A DNA stretch of 64,000 nt, from NCBI RefSeq assembly GCF_006715395.1, contig NZ_VFNC01000002.1, positions 3,224,001-3,288,000 on the forward strand, given 5' to 3'. The position numbers and the translations under genes were made by a program. Shown here piece by piece: positions 34,906 through 45,388 of the stretch. The notes below the pieces were generated by a model. It ran no database searches, was not told where the DNA came from, and saw only the letters and a list, made by a program, of their open reading frames with translations. The first letter of the stretch is position 1. Each line of letters begins with the position of its first letter. The stretch comes from Streptomyces sp. SLBN-31. GTDB taxonomy: Bacteria; Actinomycetota; Actinomycetes; Streptomycetales; Streptomycetaceae.

Positions 34906-36390
34906 TCAGCCCCTCCCCAGGAGCAGTCGGGCCTCGCCCACGGTGATGACGGAGCCGGTGACCAGGACACCGCCGCCCGCGAACTCGCCCTCCTCCTCGG
35001 CGAGGGTGATCGCGGCCTCCAGCGCGTCCGGCAGCCGCGGCTCGACCTGGACGCGCTCCTCGCCGAACACCTCGACGGCGATCGCGGCGAGTTCGTCGGC
35101 GTCCATCGCGCGGTGCGTGGAGTTCTGGGTGACGACGACCTCGGCGAAGATCGGCTCGAAGGCCTCCAGCAGCCCCCGCACGTTCTTGTCGCCGCTGGCG
35201 CCCACGACCCCGATCAGCCGGCTGAAGTCGAAGGCCTCGCCGACCGCTTCGGCGGTGGCGCGGGCGCCCGCCGGGTTGTGGGCGGCGTCCAGGACGACGG
35301 TCGGGGAGCGCCGTACGACCTCCAGGCGGCCCGGGGAGGACACGGACGCGAAGGCCTTGCGGACGGTGTCCATGTCGAGGGGTTCGGGGCGCTGGGAGCC
35401 GACGCCGAAGAACGCCTCGACCGCGGCCAGGGCCACGGCCGCGTTGTGGGCCTGGTAGGCGCCGTGCAGGGGGAGGTAGACCTCGCCGTACTCGCCGCCG
35501 AGGCCGCGCAGGGTCAACAGCTGGCCGCCGACGGCCACCTGACGGGAGACCACGCCGAACTCCAGGCCCTCGCGGGCCACGGTGGCGTCCGCGTCGACCG
35601 CCTTCTTCAGCAGCACCTGGGCCGCGTCGACCGGCTGCTGCGCCAGGATCACCGTCGCGTCCTGCTTGATGATCCCGGACTTCTCCGTGGCGATCGCGGC
35701 GGGCGTCTCCCCGAGGCGGTCGGTGTGGTCCAGGTCGATCGGGGTGATGACGGCGACGTCCGCGTCGATGACGTTCGTGGCGTCCCAGGAGCCGCCCATG
35801 CCGACCTCCACGACGGCCACGTCGACGGGCGCGTCCGCGAAGGCCGCGTACGCCATGCCGGTGAGGACCTCGAAGAAGGACAGGCGGTACTCCTGCGAGC
35901 CGTCCACCATCTCGACGTAGGGCTTGATGTCGTTGTACGTCTCGACGAAGCGCTCGGCCGAGATCGGGGCGCCGTCCAGGCTGATCCGCTCGGTGATCGA
36001 CTGGACGTGCGGGGAGGTGTAGCGGCCGGTGCGCAGCTCGAAGGCGCCGAGCAGGGCCTCGATCATGCGCGCGGTGGAGGTCTTGCCGTTCGTGCCCGTG
36101 ATGTGGATCGAGGGGTACGAGCGCTGGGGCTCGCCCAGCACGTCCATCAGCGCGGAGATGCGGCTGACCGACGGCTCCAGCTTCGTCTCGCCCCAGCGGG
36201 TGGCCAGATCGGCCTCGACCTCGCGCAGGGCCTTGTCGACCTCCGGGTCCTCGGGGCGGGCGGGCACGTCGGCGCTCGGGGCTCCGCCCTGGGTGCGGAG
36301 GGTTCGGCTGCCGGCCTCGATGACCGCGAGATCGGGGTCGCGGTCCGTCTCGGTCGCGATGATCTCGTCGAAGGGGTCGCTGTCACTCAC
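34906..36390 (-). CDS. folC: Bifunctional folylpolyglutamate synthase / dihydrofolate synthase
   Basis: A 494-residue Mur-ligase-like enzyme adding glutamates to dihydropteroate and folates. ATP P-loop HITGTNGKTSTAR covers residues 96-108, with the omega/Mg loop SPHVQSITERI, DHTDRLG and DAAHNPAG later. The N-terminal extension of about 55 acidic residues before the conserved core is long but usual in streptomycetes. The GTG start at 36390 has no clear SD. It follows valS on the minus strand across a 156-bp gap with a terminator. Confidence 0.95.
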   Translation of the reverse strand: MSDSDPFDEIIATETDRDPDLAVIEAGSRTLRTQGGAPSADVPARPEDPEVDKALREVEADLATRWGETKLEPSVSRISALMDVLGEPQRSYPSIHITGTNGKTSTARMIEALLGAFELRTGRYTSPHVQSITERISLDGAPISAERFVETYNDIKPYVEMVDGSQEYRLSFFEVLTGMAYAAFADAPVDVAVVEVGMGGSWDATNVIDADVAVITPIDLDHTDRLGETPAAIATEKSGIIKQDATVILAQQPVDAAQVLLKKAVDADATVAREGLEFGVVSRQVAVGGQLLTLRGLGGEYGEVYLPLHGAYQAHNAAVALAAVEAFFGVGSQRPEPLDMDTVRKAFASVSSPGRLEVVRRSPTVVLDAAHNPAGARATAEAVGEAFDFSRLIGVVGASGDKNVRGLLEAFEPIFAEVVVTQNSTHRAMDADELAAIAVEVFGEERVQVEPRLPDALEAAITLAEEEGEFAGGGVLVTGSVITVGEARLLLGRG

Positions 36391-36462
36391 AGGGCCAGTC
36401 TAGGGCTGCGCCCGAGGGGAGAGCTGGCTGGTCCTGGTCGACGGGGGCGGGGAGGTGTGTGG

Positions 36463-36500
36463 CTTGTCGCGCAGTTCCCCGCGCCCCTTGGGTGGGCGCA
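36463..36500. repeat. Dispersed Streptomyces intergenic repeat
   Basis: The segment containing TTGTCGCGCAGTTCCCCGCG followed by CCCCTTGGGTGGGCGC matches, from memory, a sequence that recurs in intergenic regions of many Streptomyces genomes and often forms a GC-rich hairpin. It lies between valS and folC, just beyond the valS terminator. Confidence 0.5.
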
Positions 36501-36530
36501 GGCCCCCGGCGCCTGTCAGCTCCGGGGGCC
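36501..36530 (-). terminator. Hairpin terminator downstream of valS
   Basis: GGCCCCCGG (36501-36509) and CCGGGGGCC (36522-36530) form a 9-bp stem with a 12-nt loop, 16 bp beyond the valS stop. No U tract. Confidence 0.7.
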
Positions 36531-36546
36531 CGCGCGCCTGGGTCGG

Positions 36547-39171
36547 TTACTGCTGGGGCAGGCGGTCCAGCTGGGCCTGGATGCGGGTGATGTCCTCCTC
36601 CGCCTTGGCCAGGCGGGTGCGGATCTTCTCCACGACGTTGTCCGGGGCCTTCGCCAGGAACGCCTCGTTGCCCAGCTTGGCCGTCGCCTGGGCCTTCTCC
36701 TTCTCCGCCGCGGCGAGGTCCTTGGCGAGGCGCTTGCGCTCCGCCGCGACGTCGATGGTGCCGGAGAGGTCGAGGGCGACCTCGGCGCCGGCGACCGGGA
36801 GGGTGGCCGTCGCCGTGAAGGTCTCGCCCTCCGGCTGCAGGCGGAGCAGCTGGCGGATGGCGGCCTCGTGCGGCGCCAGTGCCGTGCCGTCCAGGCTGAG
36901 GCGGGCCGGGACGCGCTGGCCCGGCTGCAGGCCCTGGTCGGCGCGGAAGCGGCGGACCTCGGTGATGACCGACTGGAGCGTCTCGATCTCGCGCTCGGCG
37001 GCGTCGTCGCGGAAACCGGAGTCCCGGGGCCAGTCGGCGACGACGACGGACTCGCCGCCCGTGAGCGTGGTCCACAGGGTGTCGGTGACGAACGGGACGA
37101 TCGGGTGCAGCAGCTTGAGCGTGACGTCGAGGACCTCGCCCAGGACGCGCTGGGAGACCTCGGCCGCCTCGCCGCCCGCCTGGAACGTCGTCTTGGACAG
37201 CTCGACGTACCAGTCGAAGACCTCGTCCCACGCGAAGTGGAAGAGGGCGTCGGAGAGCTTCGCGAACTGGAAGTCCTCGTAGAACGCGTCGACCTGCGCG
37301 ACCGTCTTGTTGAGCCGCGAGAGGATCCAGCGGTCGGTGGCCGACAGCTTCGACGGCTCCGGCAGCGGGCCCTCGACCGTCGCGCCGTTCATCAGCGCGA
37401 AGCGGGTGGCGTTCCAGATCTTGTTGGCGAAGTTCCGCGACGCCTGGACCCAGTCCTCGCCGATCGGGACGTCGGTGCCGGGGTTGGCGCCGCGGGCCAG
37501 GGTGAAACGGACGGCGTCGGAGCCGTACTTGTCCATCCAGTCCAGCGGGTCGACCACGTTGCCGAAGGACTTCGACATCTTCTTGCCGCGCTCGTCACGG
37601 ACCAGGCCGGTCAACGCGATGGTGCGGAAGGGGACTTCGCCGTCCATCGCGTACAGGCCGAACATCATCATCCGGGCGACCCAGAAGAAGATGATGTCGT
37701 GTCCGGTGAGCAGGACGTCGGTCGGGTAGAACTTCCGCAGGTCCTCGGTCTGTTCGGGCCAGCCCAGGGTGGAGAAGGGCCACAGGCCGGAAGAGAACCA
37801 GGTGTCGAGGACGTCGGTGTCCTGCTTCCAGCCCTCGCCGCTCGGGGGCTCCTCGTCCGGTCCGACGCAGACGACCTCGCCGTCGGGGCCGTACCAGACG
37901 GGGATGCGGTGGCCCCACCACAACTGGCGCGAGATGCACCAGTCGTGCATGTTGTCGACCCAGTCGAAGTACCGCTTCGACATGTCCTCGGGGTGGATCT
38001 TGACCCGGCCGTCGCGGACCGCGTCGCCGGCCGCCTTGGCCAGCGGGCCGACCTTGACCCACCACTGCATGGACAAGCGCGGCTCGATGGTGGTCTTGCA
38101 GCGCGAGCAGTGGCCGACGGAGTGGACGTAGGGGCGCTTCTCGGCGACGATCCGGCCCTGCGAGCGCAGGGCGGCGACGATGGCGCTGCGCGCCTCGAAG
38201 CGGTCCAGGCCCTGGAAGGGGCCGTGGGCGGTGATGACGGCCCGCTCGTCCATGACCGTGATCGACTCCAGGCCGTGGCGCTGGCCGATGGCGAAGTCGT
38301 TCGGGTCGTGGGCGGGGGTGACCTTGACGGCGCCGGTGCCGAACTCGGGGTCGACGTGGGTGTCGGCGACGACCGGGATGGCGCGGTCCGTCAGGGGCAG
38401 CTTGATGCGCTTGCCGATCAGGTGCTTGTAGCGCTCGTCGTCCGGGTGGACGGCGACGGCCGTGTCGCCCAGCATCGTCTCGGCGCGGGTGGTGGCGACG
38501 ACCAGCGTCTCGTCGCCCTCGCCGTACTTGATGGAGACGAGCTCGCCGTCGTCCTCCTGGTACTCCACCTCGATGTCCGAGATGGCCGTCAGACAGCGCG
38601 GGCACCAGTTGATGATGCGCTCGGCGCGGTAGATCAGCTCGTCGTCGTAGAGCTTCTTGAAGATGGTCTGGACGGCCTTGGACAGGCCCTCGTCCATGGT
38701 GAACCGCTCGCGGTCCCAGTCGACGCCGTCGCCGAGGCGGCGCATCTGGCCGAGGATCTTGCCGCCGTACTCCTCCTTCCACTGCCAGACGCGGTCGACG
38801 AACTCCTCGCGGCCGAGGTCGTGACGGGACTTGCCCTCCTCGGCGAGCTGCTGCTCGACCTTGTTCTGGGTGGCGATGCCGGCGTGGTCCATGCCCGGCA
38901 GCCACAGCGACTCGTAGGCCTGCATGCGCCTGCGGCGCGTGAGGGCGTCCATGAGCGTGTGCTGGAAAGCGTGGCCCAGGTGGAGGCTACCGGTGACGTT
39001 CGGCGGCGGGATGACGATGGTGTACGCCGGCTTGTCGCTCTTGGCGTCAGCGGCGAAGTACCCCTTGTCCACCCAACGCTCGTACAGCGGCCCCTCTACA
39101 TCGGCCGGCGCGTACTGGGTCGGCAGTTCGGTGCTGGGCGCTGATGGCTGCTGCTGAGCGTTCTCGGTCAC
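36547..39171 (-). CDS. valS: Valyl-tRNA synthetase
   Basis: An 874-residue class I synthetase. [14 protein letters not shown] (HIGH-type motif HLGH at residues 64-67) and [10 protein letters not shown] (KMSKS near 528) flank the Rossmann fold and its CP1 editing insertion ([33 protein letters not shown]). The anticodon-binding domain and the C-terminal coiled-coil arm ([18 protein letters not shown]) are complete. The N-terminal 25 residues are Gln/Pro-rich and family-specific. GTG start. Downstream lie a terminator and folC. Confidence 0.98.
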   Translation of the reverse strand: MTENAQQQPSAPSTELPTQYAPADVEGPLYERWVDKGYFAADAKSDKPAYTIVIPPPNVTGSLHLGHAFQHTLMDALTRRRRMQAYESLWLPGMDHAGIATQNKVEQQLAEEGKSRHDLGREEFVDRVWQWKEEYGGKILGQMRRLGDGVDWDRERFTMDEGLSKAVQTIFKKLYDDELIYRAERIINWCPRCLTAISDIEVEYQEDDGELVSIKYGEGDETLVVATTRAETMLGDTAVAVHPDDERYKHLIGKRIKLPLTDRAIPVVADTHVDPEFGTGAVKVTPAHDPNDFAIGQRHGLESITVMDERAVITAHGPFQGLDRFEARSAIVAALRSQGRIVAEKRPYVHSVGHCSRCKTTIEPRLSMQWWVKVGPLAKAAGDAVRDGRVKIHPEDMSKRYFDWVDNMHDWCISRQLWWGHRIPVWYGPDGEVVCVGPDEEPPSGEGWKQDTDVLDTWFSSGLWPFSTLGWPEQTEDLRKFYPTDVLLTGHDIIFFWVARMMMFGLYAMDGEVPFRTIALTGLVRDERGKKMSKSFGNVVDPLDWMDKYGSDAVRFTLARGANPGTDVPIGEDWVQASRNFANKIWNATRFALMNGATVEGPLPEPSKLSATDRWILSRLNKTVAQVDAFYEDFQFAKLSDALFHFAWDEVFDWYVELSKTTFQAGGEAAEVSQRVLGEVLDVTLKLLHPIVPFVTDTLWTTLTGGESVVVADWPRDSGFRDDAAEREIETLQSVITEVRRFRADQGLQPGQRVPARLSLDGTALAPHEAAIRQLLRLQPEGETFTATATLPVAGAEVALDLSGTIDVAAERKRLAKDLAAAEKEKAQATAKLGNEAFLAKAPDNVVEKIRTRLAKAEEDITRIQAQLDRLPQQ

Positions 39172-39308
39172 GGGGTCAGTTTAGGGGTGTCGCGGGGCTG
39201 TCCCGAAACGCGTTTGTTCTGTAACGGTGCGGCCCCCGATGCACTGCGTCCACGGCGGCTGCGCCAGGATGTCAGGACCACATAAGGCATCTGGAGGGGA
39301 ACCCAGAG

Positions 39309-40274
39309 ATGAGTCACAACCAGCCGGGCCCGTACGGCGGGCAGCCCCAGCAGCCCGGGCCGTACGGCCAGCCGGGACCCTACGGCCAGCAGCCGCCGCA
39401 GGCCCCCCAGCCCGGCTACGGCTACCCCCAGCAGCCACCGCCGCCGACCCAGCCGGGTTACGGCTACCCGCAGGCGCCCCCGCAGGGCGTGCCCCCGCAG
39501 CAGCCGAACCCGTACGGGCAGCAGCAGCCGCCCTACGGCCAGCAGCCTTACGGGCAGCAGCCGTACGGCCAGCAGCCCTACACGGTCGCGCAGCCTCCGG
39601 TGCCGGGCGGCGGCAAGAAGAAGACCGGGCTGATCATCGGCGCGGTGGCGGTCGTGGCCGCGATCGGGGTCGGGATCTACCTCACGGTCGGCGGGAGCGG
39701 CGGCTCCGGTGGTGGCGGAAGCGTCGCGGACGACGGGGCTCACAAGCTGACGACCCCGGCGACGATCCTCGACGGCACGTACAAGAAGAGCAACTCCGGC
39801 ACGGGCAAGATGACCTCGAGCGACGTCAAGGACGCGGAGTCGTGGGGCGTCCACGATCCCAAGGACGTCAGCGCCGGCTACTCCTCCGGGTCCGGTCTGT
39901 CGACGAAGAGCCTGATCGTCTCCGGTGTCTACGGAAGCATCGACGACCCGGAGAAGGTCGTCGACGCGATGTTCGCCCAGATCAAGAAGGACTCCACGGA
40001 GAGCTCGAGTTCCTCGTCCGGCAAACTCGTGGGCAGCCCGCAGACGGTGAAGCCCGCCGGTTTCAAAAGCGGCGTCATGAAGTGCCAGGAGATCGAGACC
40101 ACGACGTCCGGTCAGTCCATGAAGATGCCGTTCTGCATCTGGGGTGACCACAGCACCCTGACGTACGTCCTCTCCTACGACATGGCCGCCCTGGCCACCG
40201 GCAAGGGCGCCTCGGTCTCCGAGGCCGCCGATCTGACCGCGAAGGTCCGCAACGACGTGCGCGTCCCCGCCTGA
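39309..40274 (+). CDS. Proline/glutamine/tyrosine-rich single-pass membrane protein
   Basis: A 321-residue protein. The first 98 residues are repeats of P-Y-G-Q-Q/QPGYGYPQ type, a low-complexity cytoplasmic region. A basic KKK is followed by one TM segment (TGLIIGAVAVVAAIGVGIYLTV, about residues 105-125), a Gly/Ser linker and a 190-residue extracellular domain with two cysteines (MKCQEIE, FCIWGDHS) that could form a disulfide. SD GGAGGGG precedes the ATG. Function unknown; similar Pro-rich anchored proteins are common in actinobacteria. It converges on clpX with a shared terminator. Confidence 0.85.
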   Translation: MSHNQPGPYGGQPQQPGPYGQPGPYGQQPPQAPQPGYGYPQQPPPPTQPGYGYPQAPPQGVPPQQPNPYGQQQPPYGQQPYGQQPYGQQPYTVAQPPVPGGGKKKTGLIIGAVAVVAAIGVGIYLTVGGSGGSGGGGSVADDGAHKLTTPATILDGTYKKSNSGTGKMTSSDVKDAESWGVHDPKDVSAGYSSGSGLSTKSLIVSGVYGSIDDPEKVVDAMFAQIKKDSTESSSSSSGKLVGSPQTVKPAGFKSGVMKCQEIETTTSGQSMKMPFCIWGDHSTLTYVLSYDMAALATGKGASVSEAADLTAKVRNDVRVPA

Positions 40275-40296
40275 CGGACGCCGTACCGCTCAACCA

Positions 40297-40332
40297 CGAA
40301 GGGGCCCCGGTCGGTTGACCGGGGCCCCTTCG
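40297..40332. terminator. Bidirectional terminator between the Pro-rich protein gene and clpX
   Basis: A 16-bp perfect stem (40297-40312 with 40317-40332) with a GGTT loop. It lies 22 bp after the plus-strand stop and 10 bp after the minus-strand clpX stop, so it serves both convergent genes. Confidence 0.92.
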
Positions 40333-40341
40333 TTCGGGTCG

Positions 40342-41631
<1,290 letters not shown>

Positions 41632-41819
41632 GGTGTGCTTCCCCTTCGCCTGGGAGACGCCTAGATCCAGCGGCTCCTGGTGCTGCCTATTCCGACGGTA
41701 CCTTGCCGGGCCCCCCGTTCGGGCCCCCCTTGGCGCGGTTCACTGTGACGTGCAGCGTGTCAAAGCAGACCAACCGTGCCAAGGGGCGGCAGACGATACA
41801 GCTTCCGCCCGCCTCTTTG

Positions 41820-42500
41820 TCAGCGGACGGCCGCGTTGTTCATCTTCCGAGTGGAGATGATCTGGTCGATCAGGCCGTACGACAGCGCGTCCTCGGCCGT
41901 GAGGATCTTGTCGCGCTCGATGTCCTCGCGGATCTTCTCGATCGGCGTGGTCGAGTGCTTGGCCAGCATCTCCTCCAGCTGCGAACGCATCCGGAGGATT
42001 TCGTTGGCGGCGATCTCCAGGTCGGAGACCTGACCGCGGCCCGTCTCGCTGTACGGCTGGTGGATCAGCACGCGCGCGTTCGGCAGCGCCATGCGCTTGC
42101 CCGGCGTGCCGGCGGCCAGCAGGATCGCGGCGGCGGAGGCCGCCTGGCCCATGCAGACCGTCTGGATGTCGGGCTTCACGAACTGCATCGTGTCGTAGAT
42201 CGCCGTCAGCGCCGTGAAGGAGCCGCCGGGGCTGTTGATGTAGACCGAGATGTCCCGGTCGGGGTCCATCGACTCCAGGCACAGCAGCTGCGCCATGACG
42301 TCGTTGGCGGAGGCGTCGTCGATCTGGACACCGAGGAAGATCACTCGCTCCTCGAAGAGCTTCGCGTACGGGTCGTACTCACGAATGCCCTGCGAGGTGC
42401 GCTCGACGAAGCGCGGGATCACATAGCGGGACTCGGCGCGCGGGCCGGTGTACTCGGCCTCGGTGCGGGCGTGGAGGCCGCTGCCGGGGAAGTCGTTCAC
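41820..42500 (-). CDS. clpP2: ATP-dependent Clp protease proteolytic subunit 2
   Basis: A 226-residue serine peptidase. Ser122 is in [12 protein letters not shown] and His147 in VLIHQPY; the Asp lies about 50 residues later. [14 protein letters not shown] and INSPGG are canonical. The longer N-terminus (about 40 residues before EYDPYAKLF) is typical of the second actinobacterial ClpP. AGGAGA SD lies six bases before the GTG. It is cotranscribed with clpP1, 52 bp upstream. Both subunits are usually needed for an active tetradecamer. Confidence 0.97.
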   Translation of the reverse strand: MNDFPGSGLHARTEAEYTGPRAESRYVIPRFVERTSQGIREYDPYAKLFEERVIFLGVQIDDASANDVMAQLLCLESMDPDRDISVYINSPGGSFTALTAIYDTMQFVKPDIQTVCMGQAASAAAILLAAGTPGKRMALPNARVLIHQPYSETGRGQVSDLEIAANEILRMRSQLEEMLAKHSTTPIEKIREDIERDKILTAEDALSYGLIDQIISTRKMNNAAVR

Positions 42501-42552
42501 TGTCTGTCTCCTAGGGGCTGTGGCGGTCGGCTGGGGGCTCGGCAGGGTGGCC

Positions 42553-43173
42553 TCAGGCCGCGCCGGTGCCGCCGCCGCCCGGCATACCGGCGGCCGTCGG
42601 GATGACGTCGTCGATGAGGCCGTACTCCTTGGCCTCGAAGGCGTCGAACCAGCGGTCGCGGTCCGAGTCGCGGGTGATCTGCTCGACCGACTGGCCGGTG
42701 TGCTGCGAGGTGAGCTCGGCCATGCGCTTCTTGGTGTGCAGCAGCCGCTCGGCGTGGATCTTGATGTCGGAGGCCGAGCCCGCCAGGCCCGCGGAGGGCT
42801 GGTGGATCAGGATCTCGGCGTTCGGCAGCGCGAAGCGCTTGCCGGGGGTGCCCGCGCTGAGCAGGAACTGCCCCATGGAGGCCGCGAGGCCCATGGCGAT
42901 GGTCACCACGTCGTTCTTGATGAACTGCATGGTGTCGTAGATCGCCATACCGGCCGTGATCGAACCGCCCGGGCTGTTGATGTAGAGGTAGATGTCCTTG
43001 TCCGGGTCGGCGGCAAGGAGCAGCAGCTGTGCGGTGATCTTGTTCGCGATGTCGTCGTCGACCGGCTGGCCGAGGAAGATGATCCGCTCGTTGAGCAGCC
43101 GGTTGTAGACCTGGTCGCCGAGGCCACCACCGATGGAAGGCTCGCCGGCGGCGGAGGGCATCAGATTCGTCAC
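42553..43173 (-). CDS. clpP1: ATP-dependent Clp protease proteolytic subunit 1
   Basis: A 206-residue serine peptidase from the GTG at 43173. Ser99 is in [12 protein letters not shown] and His124 in ILIHQPSAG; the Asp follows later in SDRDRWFD. An in-frame GTG at 43215 would add 14 residues ([14 protein letters not shown]), as annotated from memory for the S. coelicolor protein. The shorter start has AGGTGG four bases before it. It is the first gene of the clpP1-clpP2 pair, with a ClgR-type box about 100-150 bp upstream. Confidence 0.96.
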   Translation of the reverse strand: MTNLMPSAAGEPSIGGGLGDQVYNRLLNERIIFLGQPVDDDIANKITAQLLLLAADPDKDIYLYINSPGGSITAGMAIYDTMQFIKNDVVTIAMGLAASMGQFLLSAGTPGKRFALPNAEILIHQPSAGLAGSASDIKIHAERLLHTKKRMAELTSQHTGQSVEQITRDSDRDRWFDAFEAKEYGLIDDVIPTAAGMPGGGGTGAA

Positions 43174-43314
43174 GTATCCACCTGCTCGTCTTACGACGGC
43201 GCCGGGCCGTCTCACGTGTTCCCATCCGGGGGCTGGGCAGTTCTGGGGACTCCCCTGCCCTTGTACATGGACCCTAACGCGCAGGCCGGACAGTGCCATC
43301 CCGGTTCCCGGACT

Positions 43315-43328
43315 GTTCGCTGTCAGCG
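43315..43328. promoter_or_regulatory. ClgR-type operator upstream of clpP1
   Basis: GTTCGC-TGTCA-GCG matches the GTTCGC-N5-GCG motif reported for the Streptomyces regulator ClgR, which activates clpP1 expression. A TAGGGT -10-like hexamer lies further downstream toward clpP1 (about 43272-43277 on the minus strand). The motif match is exact; function here is inferred. Confidence 0.6.
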
Positions 43329-43373
43329 CATGCGCCGTTGCTCCGTGGGACGGGCGGCGGGCACGAGTGCCGG

Positions 43374-43406
43374 AAAGGGCCCGGGGAGCGTGTCCCCGGG
43401 CCCTTT
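43374..43406 (-). terminator. Rho-independent terminator of tig
   Basis: A 14-bp perfect stem (AAAGGGCCCGGGGA with TCCCCGGGCCCTTT) and a 5-nt loop, 30 bp beyond the tig stop. It separates tig from the clpP1-clpP2 operon. Confidence 0.9.
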
Positions 43407-43435
43407 CCCTACGGCGTTCGGCGGCGCCGGGGGCG

Positions 43436-44836
43436 TCAGCCCTCGGTCTTCTCCGCCTCGTCGGCGTCGGTGGCGTCGGCCTCGGTCGCCTCGGCGGCGA
43501 CGTCGGCGGCGGCCTCCGTCTCCTCCTCGTCGTCCAGGTCGATGACCTCGCCGTTGGTGTCCTTGACCGTGGCGGCCTCGACGACGACCGCGAGGGCCTT
43601 GCCGCGGGCGACCTCGCCGACCAGGAGCGGCACCTGACCGCCCTCGACGACGGCCTGGGCGAACTGGTCGGGGGACATGCCGGAGGAGGCGGCGCGGCGC
43701 ATGAGGTGCTCGGTGAGCTCCTCCTGGTTGACGTTCAGCTTCTCCTGCTTGACCAGCTCGTCGAGGACGAACTGGGTCTTGATGCCCTTGACCGCGGCTT
43801 CCTTGGTCTCGGCATCGAACTCCTCCTCGGTCTTGCCCTGGATCTCCAGGTACTTCGCGAGGTCGAGACCCATCTGGCCGAGCTGGTGGTGCTCCAGGTT
43901 GTGCTTGCGGGTGTTGATCTCGTCCTCGAGCAGCTTCTCGGGGACGGGCACCTCGACGAGCTCCAGCAGCTTCTCCAGGACGCGCTCCTGGGCCTGCGTG
44001 GCCTGGTCGTACTGCTTCATGTTCTCGAGGCGCTTGCGGCTGTCCGCCTTGAGCTCCTCGAGGGTGTCGAACTCGGAGGCGAGCTGCGCGAAGTCGTCGT
44101 CCAGCTCGGGCAGTTCGCGCGCGGCGACCTGAGTGACCTTGACGGTGACCTCGGCCTCCTTGCCCGCGGCGGAGCCGCCCTTGAGCTCGGAGGTGAAGGT
44201 GGTCTCCTCACCGGCGGACAGGCCCTTGACGGCGTCGTCGATGCCGTCGAGGAGCTCGCCCGAGCCGATGGTGTAGGAGACGCCGTCGGCGACGCCGTCC
44301 TCGAGGACCTCGCCCTCGACCTTGGCCTGCAGGTCGATCGTGACGACGTCGCCGTCCTCGGCGGCGCGCTCGACCGGGGAGGTCGAGGCGAAGCGCTCGC
44401 GGAGCTGCTCGACGGACTTCTCGACGTCCTCGTCGGTGACCTCGACCGCGTCGACCTCGACCTCGATGCCGGAGTAGTCCGGGATCTCGATGGTCGGGCG
44501 GACGTCGACCTCGGCGGTGAAGTTCAGCGTCTCGCCGTCCTTCAGCTCGGTGATGTCGACCTCGGGCTGGCCGAGGACGTCGATCTCCGCCTCGTTGACC
44601 GCCTCGGTGTAGAACTTCGGGAGCGCGTCGTTGACCGCCTCCTCCAGGACCGCACCGCGGCCGAACCGCTGGTCGATGACGCGGGCCGGGATCTTGCCCT
44701 TGCGGAAGCCCTTCACCGTGACCTGCTGGTTGATCTTCTTGTACGCCGCGTCGAGGCTGTCCTTGAGCTCCTCGAAGGGCACCTCGACAGTGAGCCGAAC
44801 CCGAGTCGGGTTCAGGGTCTCCACGGCGCTCTTCAC
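43436..44836 (-). CDS. tig: Trigger factor
   Basis: A 466-residue ribosome-associated chaperone and peptidyl-prolyl isomerase. The ribosome-binding signature is [12 protein letters not shown] (residues 43-54), the FKBP-type PPIase domain spans about 150-240, and the C-terminal helical arms follow. The last 45 residues are highly acidic ([12 protein letters not shown]), typical of actinobacteria. AAGGAGA SD lies eight bases before the GTG. Confidence 0.97.
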   Translation of the reverse strand: MKSAVETLNPTRVRLTVEVPFEELKDSLDAAYKKINQQVTVKGFRKGKIPARVIDQRFGRGAVLEEAVNDALPKFYTEAVNEAEIDVLGQPEVDITELKDGETLNFTAEVDVRPTIEIPDYSGIEVEVDAVEVTDEDVEKSVEQLRERFASTSPVERAAEDGDVVTIDLQAKVEGEVLEDGVADGVSYTIGSGELLDGIDDAVKGLSAGEETTFTSELKGGSAAGKEAEVTVKVTQVAARELPELDDDFAQLASEFDTLEELKADSRKRLENMKQYDQATQAQERVLEKLLELVEVPVPEKLLEDEINTRKHNLEHHQLGQMGLDLAKYLEIQGKTEEEFDAETKEAAVKGIKTQFVLDELVKQEKLNVNQEELTEHLMRRAASSGMSPDQFAQAVVEGGQVPLLVGEVARGKALAVVVEAATVKDTNGEVIDLDDEEETEAAADVAAEATEADATDADEAEKTEG

Positions 44837-45004
44837 GGTTCGGTCTCCTTGATGGCTGACTGCTTGGGTTCTGCCGGGGCCAGAGCGGCTCCGGCGGATC
44901 GCCGCCCGGGAGGACTACTTCGTAGAGGAGAGACACACGGGCGTGCAGCTTGCATAGTAACGGCAGCGGCGACACGCCCCAAAGGCGATCACTGGGTGAT
45001 CAGA

Positions 45005-45081
45005 TGGTCGGGGTGGCGGGATTTGAACCCACGGCCTTCCGCTCCCAAAGCGGACGCGCTACCAAGCTGCGCCACACCCCG
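45005..45081 (-). tRNA. tRNA-Pro (anticodon TGG), CCA encoded
   Basis: A 77-nt cloverleaf on the minus strand: acceptor CGGGGTG/CACCCCG, D arm with GCGCAGCTTGGTAGCGC, anticodon stem TCCGC/GCGGA around the loop TTTGGGA (anticodon TGG), T arm GGGTTCAAATCCC, and genomic CCA. Confidence 0.97.
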
Positions 45082-45246
45082 TCTGGTGCGACACGTAGGG
45101 TACATGCCCGCACGCTGTGCGACCGCCGCATTTCCCGGAGTGCCGCCGCCGGGCCGGGCCGGGCGGCGAAGGGGTGTGCGGCGAGGCCGGCCGACCCGCT
45201 ACGATGCCTTCAGTGCCGCGGTCTTCCGACCTGCGGCGCGCGTTGT

Positions 45247-45317
45247 GCGGGCGTAGCTCAATGGTAGAGCCCCAGTCTTCCAAACTGGCTACGCGGGTTC
45301 GATTCCCGTCGCCCGCT
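45247..45317 (+). tRNA. tRNA-Gly (anticodon TCC), integration target of the adjacent element
   Basis: A 71-nt cloverleaf without encoded CCA: acceptor GCGGGCG/CGCCCGC, D arm GCTCAATGGTAGAGC, anticodon loop CTTCCAA (anticodon TCC), T arm CGGGTTCGATTCCCG. Its 3' half, from the anticodon loop onward, is duplicated at 54739-54781. The gene remains intact at attL. Confidence 0.97.
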
Positions 45318-45318
45318 C
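45276..45318. repeat. attL core (43 bp)
   Basis: The left copy of the 43-bp repeat is identical to 54739-54781. It begins in the anticodon loop of tRNA-Gly and ends one base past the discriminator. Bases diverge immediately outside it on both sides. Confidence 0.95.
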
Positions 45319-45328
45319 TTTCACGGCC

Positions 45329-45371
45329 GAGGCCCAGGTCAGGTAGTAAATTTACTACCCGCCTGGGCCTC
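45329..45371. terminator. Bidirectional hairpin between tRNA-Gly and int
   Basis: GAGGCCCAGG (45329-45338) pairs with CCTGGGCCTC (45362-45371), and inside it lies the 18-bp palindrome GGTAGTAAATTTACTACC. It probably terminates both tRNA-Gly and the convergent int. It is element-borne and replaces the native tRNA terminator left at 54791-54829. Confidence 0.85.
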
Positions 45372-45388
45372 AGTCATTTGGTGCGAGA

